A stretch of 64,000 bases of DNA from Toxotes chatareus (lineage: Eukaryota; Chordata; Actinopteri; Toxotidae), in assembly GCA_016801885.1 (NCBI GenBank), contig CM028889.1, positions 8,473,501 to 8,537,500 of the forward strand, given 5' to 3'. The position numbers and the translations under genes were made by a program. Shown here in pieces: positions 35,533 through 49,500 of the stretch. The notes under the pieces are model-generated. The model worked only from the letters and a program-made list of their open reading frames with translations, was not told the DNA's origin and searched no databases. How positions within the stretch are numbered: the stretch's first letter is position 1; every line of letters starts with the position of its first letter.

Positions 35533-36190
35533 TTATATAACATGTTTATAGTTAATCTAGAAGAGGAAGTATCCCACCTCTGCTAAAGGTTATAACAGGA
35601 GACAGAAGATTACAGATACTGTACAGTCTGTTCACTAGTTATAATGTGTCTAATTTGTCATTACACTTTATGCATAGGCCTGACAAGGTCCCAGGTAATA
35701 TCAGTGTGTCGTGTACTTTGTCTAATTCGCTCTCAGTCTATCAAATTGCGCACTTACTCCCCTATTAAGCTACAAATGCCAACAGTCTACATGTGTGACA
35801 TTATCAGGGTTTCAAAATTCTCAGCAGATTTATATTGCAGTTAGATTTCTTTCTATAGCATTAATCATCAATGTACCTGATTGTTTTGAACCAACAGCTG
35901 ATATGATGCTTGGACAAATACACACACAAAGCTTCTGTATTACTCTGGGTCTTTTAAAATACAGGTGCTGTTTAATAGTTTGTTCATGGCAGTGGATTAC
36001 TTAAACTAGTCCTTCACTCTGCTGTATACTACAGTATACAACAGTTGCACATTACTGAAATTGTTGATGCATCACAGGATCTTTGATTTGTTCACTGATC
36101 TAAGTTTCCTGTTCAACAGGCAAGCTTCGAGGTGTTGAAAAGTGTTGCAAAGCATAGGTATACAACAGATTTGCAACTGAAACACTGGGA

Positions 36191-36219
36191 ATTAGATATA
36201 TGCCCCTTATATATCTAAT
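36191..36219. other. Perfect 11-bp inverted repeat with 7-nt loop
   Basis: ATTAGATATAT (36191-36201) is followed by a seven-base loop GCCCCTT and the exact reverse complement ATATATCTAAT (36209-36219). It lies in the inferred eeig2 3' UTR and would form an AU-rich hairpin in RNA. Confidence 0.5.
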
Positions 36220-37570
36220 TTATAGCATATTTATCATAGGAGCCCCTGTTCCATTCTACCCTACAAAGGCAGAGAGCGATAACTTCCAGAAAGAATGAAG
36301 TCATGAAAAAACTTAGCTTTTCACTTCTCTGTTGTTTCTGGCTCTTTTAGTTTGTGAAGTAAGAAACTGAATAACCAAGATCTTAATTCACTAATCGTTA
36401 ACAGATAAAAGCTAAGGGAAAAACTGGATTTAGTTTTAGTTTAACGTAAAGCTAGGAATGGCTCCAGCTAGCTTTCATATATGTAGCTGTATTGCTTTAG
36501 CTTCAAGTAGACGGTCTGTGCAAACCAAAGTGTAATTACTGCAACCTGGGGAGCAGTCCACATCCAGAATTCAGTTTTCAGCTCCAATTTGTAATAACCG
36601 CACATTTTCAAACCTGTTTTGACAACAAATCCTACAGTATTTGTTTATACGACAGAGCACATTTCACAGGTCAGATTTGGGTCTCAACTGAATTTTTAAC
36701 CTTTGTAGGGCAGATTAATACTGTATGTTTTAATTTTTAAAACAATCCTATGCAGATAAGAACAGCGACCTCTATGATTACAAAGACAGCAAATTGTTGT
36801 ATGCTCCAATTTTCTCTTTCAAAGTACCAACACAGCATTTCTTACAAGAGATCACAAATCCCCCCGCTTATCCAAGATAACAGGATAACTGTTACTACTA
36901 ATGAAAGTAGTCTTACCACATAGCCGACACACACAGACACACACACACACAGTCCACATTCACACATCTAATAGCTCTCATCTGACGCCTCGTCTTTGTA
37001 GTAAAATATTCTCACCTTCAAAACACCAACGGTTGTTAGAGTGCCAACAACTGCAGCTTATAGGCGAATATTAAATAGTCCTATTTGAGAAGAAAGTCTA
37101 AAACAATCACACAGACAAAAGGAATGTATTGAAAACTCATGGCATACTCCTGTCAGAGTAGATTTCCCTTCATTTTGATGATGCACACACAACCCGTCCT
37201 TCTGCTCCCCATTAGAGGTGAATTAGAGGTTAATCTTCAAGTACCTAACAGTTTATAATGAGTCGGGATTGGATACTGGGTGGCTAAGTTAAACTTCTGT
37301 TACATAAATGTAAAATGTTTCGAACAATCTGGTCTGTTTAATTTTCCTTAATTCACAGTTGTGTGTGTGCTTACATTGAGATGCTGACTGTCCACCTCTA
37401 GCTGTTAAAACTCTGTCAGGAAGCTACTGTGTCAAGCAGGAAATAGGTAAATAGGAACATGGAATGGTAATGAGCTGTAAGGATGCAGATTGAAATGGAC
37501 ACAGCCTTGTTTCCAAGTTTTGGATGTAAGCAGTGTCAGTCCATCACTAATAGGCTGCTAGTCTGCAGGC

Positions 37571-40500
37571 CTAACGCTTTATCACCACCTGTTCGTACGC
37601 CCCAGCACCAACCCTAGTAGGACAAGAAAAGATATCCGTCATATGTAAGGACAGACAAGGACTTATAATGCATGGTATTCCTTCTTCCTTTGTTGTTAAA
37701 ATATTTCTTAAACCAGAGTACTGTTTAAGGAATAAGTCTGGTGATAGTCTCTCTTTTTGTTGTTGTCAACAAATCCCCCAAAAAAGAAGCAAAACCAGCA
37801 ATGAATCGATCCTACTAAAACAAGTACCGTCTGCCTGTCTAAAGCCCAGTTTACTGTAGCTCATTGCTCTTTGCCACAGAGCAGTGGTTCTCAAACTGGA
37901 CGTTCCAATCCCCAAGGGACTTGCAAGATAATTTTCGGGGGTTACCAGATGGTTGTGAAGAAAAAATGTTTAACATAAAATAACCCATTTTAGACTGTAA
38001 TGGTTTTTAAATTACGTCTCCTATACCAGTGATATAATTTGCCTTAGAAAACATTTTGAGGGTTGACAGCCGTGTTTACAACTACAAAAAAGCAAACAGG
38101 CTGAGAAACCAAACTAAGTGACGTGTTCTATTCGATCTCCTCCACGTTGTTTCAGTACTATGGACGACGCTTCACCTACACGTGCACCCTTGAATTTAGC
38201 CAAACTCATTTCACCATTTCACAGCACAAACGCCCTCTCGCTTAGCTGTGGGGCTTAATGACATACCAAAACATTTAAACACCAAAAAGCATTAATCTAC
38301 TTGCCAGCATACAGTGCATCTGTTTATGTGACATATATACAGGCAATGACTTTAAAAGGTTGAGAACCACTGCCATAATGCTCCTTAGTTGTCCAAGAAA
38401 AAACTATTAAAAACATATCACAGAGCCACACTTCTCCAATGGGTGACATAAACATGTGTGACCCCAAATATTATTATTATTAACACTATTTACTCCCGTT
38501 TGAGCGACGTTTGCCAAAAGCTACAGTGTCCACCTGTGTTAAGAAATTAATTGGTGTTTTTTTATTATGTATTTTAACGTTTTCAGTAGAAACCAGTGTG
38601 CTTGGGGATGAGAATTGCAAACAGGTAAGCCAGAATGTATTAAGAAACAGATGTAATGTGTTTTTGATTGTGGTAATTTTATGGGATTTGTTGACAAGAA
38701 ATATTTTGCATAATACCAGACTTGTTCCTTAAAGAAAGTATATATTATAGATCCACATTAACTAAAGCTAATGCTACAGAGAAAATGTCCCATTCTCACT
38801 CTAATCCAGACCACACATATCAGCTCTGTTTTCAGGTATTACACTGGCAGGGAAATAATCTTGGTCCACAAAAAGTTATTCAAACTAAAGCTTAAAAAAA
38901 ACTTTGTACTGAACAGCAGCCGTTGTTGCTCTAGAGTACCAGACAAAGTGAGACTCATCAATTATGACTGCATCTGCTACTGATGACATGTCCACCATGT
39001 CCACCAATTTCAACTGAGAGGAACAAATCATGTACTATGGCTTCAATCAAGTGAATATCTCAAAGCTTGCAAGGCTTACCTGGTGGGAAGGTGATGGCTT
39101 CCAAGGGCTGTACTTCCCCCTGGCCCAACAAACAGACGCAAGCCTTCCTCTGAAACAGACACAGTTGTAGTAACATTCAAACAGTACAGTGATCACCAGC
39201 GTCCTGCAGTATAATTCTTGTCATCAGGAGCAGCCAGTTGCGAGGCAATCTAAAAATAATCATGTATTGACAGCAGCTTTCTTTTCCTAGCTTTGAGCAG
39301 GATGAGACCTTGGAAAGAAAAAACCCTCCTCAAACTCCACAGACTCAGCCATGGGGGTAACAGAATACTGTCAGGTTAGTTACTGTGTTATGCAAACAAG
39401 CTGTGCTCTTAAACAATAATATTTTCATTACTGATCCATCTCTAGTAATTATCTCATGAACTAATATTCTGTTAATCAGTGCAATTCAGACAGTTCTACA
39501 ATGAAATGAGATTTCACCCATTTAAAATAGTAAAACATATTGCATAGAAAAGCCAAAGAAACCAATCTACAGACATGGTAATTCTGAAACACCTAGTGTT
39601 TCTTAGTGTGTATGTTTTACCTTCAGTGTTGGAGTCTTGTAGGCTGGGCGTGAAGTCCTGACTCTGAAGAATCTTCTCCACAACATCGTCAGCATCCACC
39701 CGTGTGTCGTCCATTCTCTTTAGCTGAGACTCCATGGAGTCTTGTTTCACTGGGTGTCTGACAGGAAGATACAGGAGAATCATTTTTCCACTGCAGACTG
39801 AAATTCTGTTTGTTTCTTGAGCTGGAAATGATTTTCGTCGACTCATTGTCATCAAACATGTTTTTGGTGCCACACACTTGCTCCTACTTAAATAAATCCA
39901 GCTGTGCACACAGGCTGCGTAATGTTTTAATCATGCTATACACCCATAAATCCAACCCAAAGTGTATTTCTATGCTCCAGGTCTACTTTCCTGCATTTGC
40001 TCATGTAACTACAGTGACTGTGTATTGGGCTCTGAACGCTTAAAAAACATCAAAGGACCTAGAACTCAATACTGTGCCTTAGCACCTCATGTATAGACAG
40101 ACTGTGAGCGCTGAATCTGCTGCTCTGCTAATTTTCTGCTTCCAAACACAATTAGTTTTTATACATAACAACAGCCGCTATTGACACCACATAATGAAAC
40201 CACAAGTACTCTTCCGCTTCTCTGCCTCACAGCATTTTACTGCATGACAGCTGCTTCCTGAACTCTAACACTGGTCTCAGGTGACAGTTTAACTTCCTAC
40301 AATGACTGCCACTCTACTTTGTACTCATTATCCACAATAAAAAGGTGTTTTATTTGACTTGATGACTGCTTTCTCTTCATTAAATAGGACTATGACAACG
40401 ATTATATCTGTACTTACTTTTCGTGAATTACATTTCCTTGTGCTCCTTTACTTGCCAAACTACCTGAAGACTCACCTGTTGAGTCGTTTCACAGGATGAG

Positions 40501-43500
40501 GCACTCCGTACTGGTGTGCCTTGGGAGTTGCTAGAGGTGGCTGTGGGGACTGGGTATTCAGGCAGTGAAGGACAGGGTCTGGACTCTCTGTCTCGGTCCT
40601 CACTGGGTTCTGGGATGCTGCCGATGCCCGTTGAGGCGCTGCCAACCGAATGGTTTCTCCGGTGGCTGAACTCTGACATGCTGGAGGAGCGGGAGTGACC
40701 TGTGCTGTAGCCTGTTAGAGATGGGCAATGATTTTAAGACTATTCAGTAAAGGTTCTTAAATAATATGCTCTCTGAGTGACCTCTGCAGTGCCCTGACAT
40801 TTTCAGATTAAACACAGATTGTCAGTAATGTTACGTAACTGTATGCCCTGTGAGATCCTACATAGATGTAATGTGCAATTCAAGAGACTGCAGCTACCTA
40901 CTACTGAGATACATTCATAATATTACACATTTATGTAGTAATGGCAGCAGTGATCCAATCTGCATTTAAACATTAATGAAAGAGGTTAAATTTGCTATCA
41001 TATGCTCATAAAAATCCAATTATTGCTTTACTAATGGAAGTCAAATGTAGAAGAAGATCAAGTTTTTCTGCCTAAGAACAGAATTAAAATATGAATTCAT
41101 GAATCAATAATCAGTGATTCTTATTAAGCATTATACAGTTTTAGTTTTTCTGGTAAAACCCATTTTGCTGTCTTGTAGACCTGAGTTGCAACTTGCAGCA
41201 TGTTTAATGATTTAGCAGTTCAGCAGAGTTACAGTGACACCCACACACTCACGTGCTGTTCATGTCTGCAGCAATCCATTTAAAGCAAAAGAGATCTCAG
41301 GGCATCAGTTCATTACAGCCATGGAAGAGCAGCTTTACTCATACTAATACGAGGTTCAAGTAAATCTATCAAGAGTCACATGTGGCAGGAAATACATTTT
41401 CAAATTCAGACTAAAGAGGGCCATTAAAGCTGTTCACAGTGCATCTCTCCACTTCCTGTGATCTTTTATTGCGGTCATTTGATCTGCCTGTAATGGAAAC
41501 TCGAGCCTCAGGTCTGAACCTCACTGGTGGAGTGTCACTGGAAAATTAGTCAAAAGGTTTTTCTCGGATTGACCTCTCACACACACACACAGTCCACATT
41601 TACACATCTAATAGCTATTTTTCTCCAGTGAAAAATAATTGGAAGCAAAAGATTACTGTTATGTAGCTGAAGCTAGTAACAACTAGTTTTAAGTCTGTCA
41701 CTCATCAAGCCAGCTTGGACACTTATATATTACATTATAAAGAATGGTCTCTATGATTGTCTGCCATTCATGTCTGCCAACAATTGTATTTTTAGGCGTG
41801 AGGTGTCCCTACCTGACAGTTTGGACTGTTGGCTGGCATAGCTGGAGGTTCGGGAGTGGCCGCAGCCTCCCAAGTCATCAGAAACAACCGGGCACTTCCC
41901 TTCTCGATTCTCTGCTGGATTACAAAGAACATAATAAAACACAGACAGCAGTTGAGAAGAGGCCTGAAAGCTCCACAAAAGTCTTTTCTGCTGAAAAAAA
42001 AATTTGAGTTAGGGTAGGGTCATTTGAGTAAAAATGCTACATGCATAGCTTTTATTATGCTTCCTCTTACAGTCAGAAAGAAACTAAGTATGAAAGCCAA
42101 CTCAGACCAGGAACCGGAAACAGAGCGACCAAAGTGAAACATTTCTGACTGATTATCATCAAGCAAAGAAACAAACAAAAAAAAACAGCAACTCAATAAA
42201 AACATGAAATTACATTACCCCGCACCACATGTTCAGTTTGTAAAATGTCAATTATATGTGCCAACACACTGACATAACCAGAAACTTTGGGCCCAGATAA
42301 AGTGTTGTGGTGTTAATATGAATGAGATCTGGTCTGACCAAAAGACTTTCCATTGAAACCACAAACATAAACCCAGTTTCTGTTTTGCCACAAGTTGACA
42401 ACATGGTGATCTATACAGTGCCGACCTTATCAGTATGCTGTTGACATGCAGCTTATTGCTGTCAACTAGCAGCAGTACAACAGCAACAACAGGGAAAACT
42501 CCTTTCTGCCTCCCACACACTTTCCCTGAGTTCGACTTCTCTGAGCTAATGAGTGAGTGACCACAGTTGGCAAATATGTGGACACAGTGTCAGTTTTGCT
42601 TGTGCAAAAATAATCTCATAAACCTTTAAAAACAAGTGCAGCAGTACAAACCCATGTGCCTCCATTTTAATTTAATGTCGAATTCAAATAATAATTTTGT
42701 GCAAAATTATGAAGATAACATTTATTAATAAGAAAAATGTTATATGGTTTATTTCTGACCCACTTTTGGAAGAGTGTAGGTTAAAATGACATATGCATCT
42801 GTGATATAGCAAAATATCTCATTAGATTATTTGTCCCACTCCAGCTTGTCTTTGAGGATAAGGAGACATGAAATTACTAAAACAAAAAAATCAATCTACA
42901 AAATAAAATACCATAAATTCTCATAATGGACCAAACCTCCCATTTGAAATAATCACATGCAAAATACACCTTCACATACAACACAACCATGCACTGCGAA
43001 AACATGATTATGCTTATAGGAAAGACAAATAAATAGGGTGTGCACATGCACACGCACACAACCCCCACTAGACTTGCACACAGTCCTATTTTTAACCATG
43101 TAAGAGCCTACAGGGTCAGAGCAGATTGTAGTTAATCTATAAGAGAGCTAGTTTAAATTATACATGAAAGAGCTGCGCTACACTCTGAAGCTTCCAGGAG
43201 GAACAAGCATTCAACACTGCCATGTGTTCACACATGAACACACACAACGAGCAAAAGAGAGAGGGGGTGAAACAAGGGAGACAAATGTAGCAGAAAGGGA
43301 CAGCTGGAAGAGACATATTTTCATAACAGTGGATGAGAGATAAAGCATGACAGGACACTATAGTAACTAGCGACACTGGGGGTTGTACGCCTCTGCCAAC
43401 CAGTCAAACTGCAGTTTACATCCATGTTTGCCTCAGGTATGTAATGACATTTATTAAAAGCTATTAAGTGTATTTTATCATAATGAGCGTATGAATTCCT

Positions 43501-46500
43501 GATTTAAAAACCTGTCAAGGTGTTCCTGATATATTAAGTTCACAGGAATGGGATGGATGTGAGGTCACAGTGACCTTGACCTTTGACCACCAAAATCGAA
43601 TCAGTTCATCCCTGAGTCCTGTTCAACGTGTGTCCCAAATTTGAAGAAATTCCCTCATGGCCTGAGATATCATGTTCAAGAGAATGTCTAAAGCTTTTAA
43701 TAATGTAAAGCAGCGAAGTGTGCTTTCAGTCTCTGTAGGGACATAAGGATGGAGTGGAATATGCCAAGGGGTCAGGTAAATCAGAGGTTATGCTATAATT
43801 TGTTTTAAAAGCAATGTACATTTACTTACTCTAAACTGCAGTGGTTTATTAGATATAACAGAAAACTCTATCAACAGGTACTGCTTACACTGGCTTATAC
43901 CCTCCCCTGGTCTGAATTGTAACAACCACTAATCTCAAAATTGAGTCAGAGCTACTGTACTGAGAATAGAAACTGATGTTACAATAAAGAAAAGCACTGA
44001 CATTGAGCAGATCTACTCATGCACAGTGAGATTTCTGTACAGTGTGCTGACTCTGTGTTTGTCTACAGCACACAAATGTGCAGATGGGATCGCATCAAAA
44101 TGAAACTCTGTTTCAGCCGTGTGCCACAATCCAAAATGTACATCAAGATAAAAGATATTTCCATACAATCTGTGGCTGGAAGAGGCATTTTAGGTTTCCT
44201 GTAAGTTTGCAAGAATAAATCTGTATCATTTCCGTGTAAATCTATACCACTGATCAGCAGGAATTTAAGGCAGCAAAGGAGAGTGGAGCAGAAAACAGTA
44301 AGCGAGTGACTACTTCATCTTTTAGAAAACTTAAAAACTAACTATTGGTTCAGCATGCAATGGCACAGCTAAAGCAGGCCTTGGCAGGTCCCTGTAAATG
44401 TTTGGAAAAGCAAATGGCTAAATGAGTAAGCAGGGCAGAGGAGTGTAATGTGGCGTGTTTGGTCTCACCAGAACAGCCTTTCTGTGAGTCTCCTCCTCTC
44501 CTCTCCTCCAGCAGGCTCTCTACATCTCCCTGGATCCCTATCACTGTGGCTGTGGAGGGAGGCCTGAGGACAGAGGAAAGACAATGAGGCTTTATTTTCT
44601 TTCTTGTATTTCAATAGGTCAGTTATTTAAAACAGTCCAAAAAAGCAAAGCTAAGTGATAAAGACAAAAACAGGGAAATGGTTAGAAAGTATGAAAACAT
44701 TTACATAAATCAGGGGAAAGGCCATTCAGGTCATTAACTATCAGCATTCAGAATAGAAATCAGCTAGGGCTAAAATAAAAGATGCAGCTGGGTAAAGCAG
44801 AATTTATCTGTACTGATACATACTATAACCTTATTTCTACAAGAGGATCAAGTTGATCTATAATCTATTACTTGAGGAATGAAATCATTCATTGCTTTTG
44901 ATGTAAAAAATCTGATTAGCTAACAGTTACTTAGGCTTGCATAATCCTGTATTGTTAGATTCCCATCACACTTTCCCAAGTCAGCTGTTAGGTACCACAC
45001 CCCCTTGGAAGAGCTCCCTGACAAACGCAGTCAGCAGCAGATTTCATGAATCATTTAAAAAATGGATTCCTACAGACTGAGAAGGATAAAGTAATCAACG
45101 GCCCACTGCTTAGACTACATTCTATGAGAACAGAGCAGATATGGGCTTAAGCTGTAGTGCAGTCAAAGTCAGTGGATTGGTTTTGGTTTCTCAAACGTAC
45201 CGTACATATCCAAATTTGGGAAAGTTCGCTGTCATGCACCAGCATTAAAAAAAAGTGTAGTCCTTAATTCATCAGCCTTTTCAGTCCAAACACTGTTGTA
45301 ATTTATTTAAATTTCAAATCCAATCACAGGTATAGGGTCAGAAATTTCAGCTTATAGAACTACAAGTCAGCTGGCACCAACCCTGACTGAACCAAAACAG
45401 TATCAACTGCAGACAACACCAGATTTAGCAGGAAAAAATGATTCTCTAACTTACGTTTTAAAACAGGGATCTCCTGACATGAGCTGTGTACTGATGACAA
45501 CCTAAGGCAAGAAAAAGACATGTTAATTGATTCAGGTTTGACTTGAATTCGAGGTTTCCATTCGCACAGAGTCTTCGTTCAAAGAATAAAAAAAGGAAAA
45601 GCATCAAATCCAAAAGTCACAGAGAGAACTGGAGAACGATCACCTGGATGTTGTCAGTAGGGCTTTTGTCACACATTAGTGGTTGATACAATTCTTTATG
45701 AAATGCAGCAGATAATGGCAGGGGTAAGGCACATTTCAGAATTGGCCAGGTGTCCGCAGATGACACAGCTCCTCTTCAATGGTTTTATCTCTGGCTACAG
45801 TCTAATGGAATACCTGGGCATCCAGCCATTCTTGTTTTTAGCAATACTAGATGTTTTTGTAATAATAAGTCGTTCCCAGCTGAGAAAAATACCACGCTTG
45901 TATTAAAAACAGCAAGGGATCCTCCTGAAGAAGTCAAATCAGGGTGCTGTGGATGCTTTACTGCAGTGTTACCTTGAGAATGGAGTTATCCTGACGAGTA
46001 TTTTTGGTATCGTAGCCTTCCAGCAGACATCTGCGGGTTGTATTCCCTGAGCCGGCAAACTCTGCTAAATTCAGATCTGCAAAACCAAGCTGAAGGAGAA
46101 AGAATGACAAGGGGTGAACTTTGTTTCCTCTTGGGAGACTGATCTTTTGCCCAGTCATCAATGTGACAATCTCTGAATATAAAAAGACAGTACTTGACAT
46201 GAGACAAACTTGAGAAACTGGAAAATACACATCTTAAAAATCTTTTTTTTTTTTCTTCACTGACAAGCTGGTAATGTTCTGCAAGTTTAATATTCACAAG
46301 AGGAGGTTTTGTAAGCTCAGTAAATTATTATTTTCAGAGAGTGAAAGGGAAAACATATGACATAATGAGCCAACCTGCAGGCAGTGAAGGCCATCTGTTT
46401 TCTATGGGCTCACAAGGCTATCTACATCAATATGCAAGATTACTGTAAATGTAGGGGACCTGGAGGTTGGGTTAGGGCATGGAGGTTGGATAACAGAAGT

Positions 46501-49500
46501 ATGACAGCATATTACCTTTGCATATGCCTTCCCGCCCTTCAGCTCCTGGAGAGGAGAAGCATAAACATTTACACTGAAGTGTCACACAAAAAAAAGTTTA
46601 AAATCCTCAAGTCTCAAAGCTTCATTTAAGCATGATTTAGAGGGAAAAAAAAGATTAGTGATCACCATCTGCTCGTCAAATGTGTTTGAGATTTAACTAA
46701 ATTCCAAAATACTTGGGTGGGAAAAGAAAGTTAAATGTTTTGGCTCCGTACCAGATGAAACTGAAGATATATAAACTGTGGCTTTCGCACAAATACCATG
46801 CATATGCCATTTTCCACACACAAAATGTTTAAAAATATTTTTTTTTAAAATATATAAAAATAGAAGAATGTGCACTGACAGTATGCACATGCATACTTCA
46901 GACCAGGCGTACACACAGTTTTCTAGATCCAACTCTGGGTGAAATGATGAGGAGATTAAGCATAAAGCCAACAATGTAAAAGTTTATGTGTTTTGAAAAT
47001 TTCCCTGATTATATTATTATTAAAAATGATAGTTGAGATATTACAGTGATGATGGTTTACAGATATATATAATAAATGAATGGTATGGGCACTATAAATA
47101 GCCACAGCCATGTGTAACGGTTGTATGTGATGACAGCTGCTCTGATGGGGGACAAACCAATGATTAACCGTGTTTCTACATCCATTTATGGATAACTGCA
47201 GGACTGTACGAGAAGAAATGAGGCTTGTGCATGTGCCCTGTTCCTCAGTGATTAAAATTTACAAAATGTGGCATCATAAATCTCACAAAAAGAATGTGCA
47301 CGCATATTTCTATCTTTCTGTGTACCCACAGTTTTAGTAATAAATCTTTTTGAGTTTTAAGCATTTGGCCCCAGCTTGGAGATACAATCTGGATACACAA
47401 ACTGCATTTCACCAGGAGGGCTAGTTCAGGTTTATTCATTTCCTTGTTTTTACTGCTGTATTTATCCCTTTAAAAGCTATGTAACCTGACATGATTCGAC
47501 TGCAAAGGGCACATTCATTTTTAAGGCTAAAGGTTAAAGGGTAGAAAAAGGCTGAGAGGCAAAAGATTTCACATTGATGAGTCTGTTTTCTACAGAGTGC
47601 TGTGCTCACTAACTGCAGCTTTAGAGTTCACATTTCACTCTCAAATTTCAATTTGTCACATAAAACTGTACATAACTAATACCAGAATTTCATTTATACA
47701 CCGACACACTCAGTAACAAAACTGGCTGCTGCATCTTAAACCTGTTACTGTTTGTTCACATGCAAAGCATCACATTATGGATCAACAACACTTAAGCGTA
47801 TCTATATATATACATGTATATATCTAAAGTCATGGTGGTGCTCAGTAGTCAAATACCGTACCTTTCTGACAGATACACGGCACATACAGGGGTCCAGCAC
47901 ACCTGTCCCTGCGTTGGCACTCATTTTGCAGGGGAAAGAGAACCGCTTCCTCCAGCGAACACAGTTGGCCTGCACTGGCTCCCTGTAAGAGGAAATCACA
48001 AACACTTCTTTCAGCACAAGCTAAGGTCAGGTTACCATGCATTTGTTGTGCATGGGTTGAATGTTGTGGACCTGAAAAGAGTCATAATCCATCATCCATC
48101 CATCTGCACTTGGGAAAGGATGTTTATTACTATAAAACACAACGAAAAACAAACAAGCCAAAAAAAACAAACAAAAAAACGACTGAAATATGTCCATAGA
48201 AAGAGCATTGGAAATTATTGGTACTGTAAAGTATCCCAAGCTGGTACTGAACATCTGAACAATTTGGTTATCTTGTTTGCTCATTTTCTGATCAGATAAA
48301 ATGGAAAAAAAATGCTTTTGGAAAGAAATGTTATAAGCTGGTTACTGAAAAAATATTTGGTATCCGTACCAAGACAAAGGGTATTGTATTTGTAATAATA
48401 TCAAGGAATTTGAAGCAGCACCCAGCCCTAGTCATGCAGCACTTTTCACAACCATACACACTGTGCTCAGATGATTTTTAACAAGGATGGTTTGCTTTTG
48501 TTGCAGATTCTTTGATCGTCGACTTCCTGCCTTGTCACTTGTTTTTTGCAGCTCTGATCATATCCCTAAACATAGAACTTCATTTCATTAATTTTAAAAA
48601 TTAAAATCACTATTACATATCAATGAAAACTACTTGGGTTGAGTGACTACTGGATTAACCATCCTCACACCTCTTCCCTGCTTATGGCTACGGATTCAAA
48701 CTGCCAATATAAGCTTATGGGCTTATCCCCAGATTCTTCTGGCCACTTAATAAATGAACTTATTAATTACAATCCAGTTTTCACCTATTGATTCATTTAA
48801 CTGTTGAAGCCAAAGGTTATAGCGGTGTGGCTTATAGCAGCATGAGAGAAACAGAGATATACACATCCTCCGAGTTAAAATGACTGTGAGGTGTAGCCTG
48901 CTCTCAGTGAAAGGATGAGATGAAGCGAAAGAAAAAGACTGTGTGTGGGCAGCATTACGATACCCCAGATGGCCTCTCTTTCACTGGCATCGTCTCCTCT
49001 CCCACTCACCTAACCAACTCCCTTCTGTTAAGGCAGCCCACACGCCATTCATTTCGATCAACTCTGCTGGATTTAAATACACGCAGAGCTGATGGTTTTC
49101 CTCTCTAATACAGAAAATGCTGCCACAATAAAAAAAAGTGTGTGCGTCTGGAACAGTGACAAAAAGAGCCAAAGACTGCTGGGGACATGCACTAAATGTT
49201 TTAGCGTAAAGAGTGTTGATGACATAAGGCTTAAGCAGTTAACAGGGTGTTGGGATTACTGTTCAGATGGTTATGGTCGACTGTATATACCTTTCGTTGC
49301 GCACCACATCCTTGCTTCACTATAAATAAAAAAGCAGCAGATGCGTGACGGGTGTTTTGCAAACGCTTACTTCACCCTGAGGCTGAATAAATTTCAGAGA
49401 GTGAACTCCCAGCGTCAGAGAGGAAACTCCCAGCCAGCTGGACACTGTGTGCTTCAGAAATTCTGGCTTGATTACATGTATTGTAGCTCACAGCACTTCT

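Larger units (their letters stand above)
34745..37570 (-). other. eeig2: eeig2 3' UTR
   Basis: This is the non-coding stretch following the eeig2 stop (TAG at 37573-37571, reverse strand). I infer it to be a long 3' UTR because no intron signals or other gene are visible and a variant poly(A) hexamer ATTAAA lies on the reverse strand at 34768-34763. It contains a diverged tandem duplication (35147-35532), an 11-bp AU-rich hairpin (36191-36219) and a CA-rich repeat (36938-36976). The true 3' end is not shown by sequence alone. Confidence 0.45.

Noticed and set aside
45679..45906. 75-codon open frame with hydrophobic stretch on the + strand
   Set aside because: It lies in an eeig2 intron on the opposite strand, has no homologue I recognise and no splice or codon support.
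47806..47823. 18-bp perfect palindrome ATATATACATGTATATAT
   Set aside because: Low-complexity AT alternation, expected by chance in such DNA.
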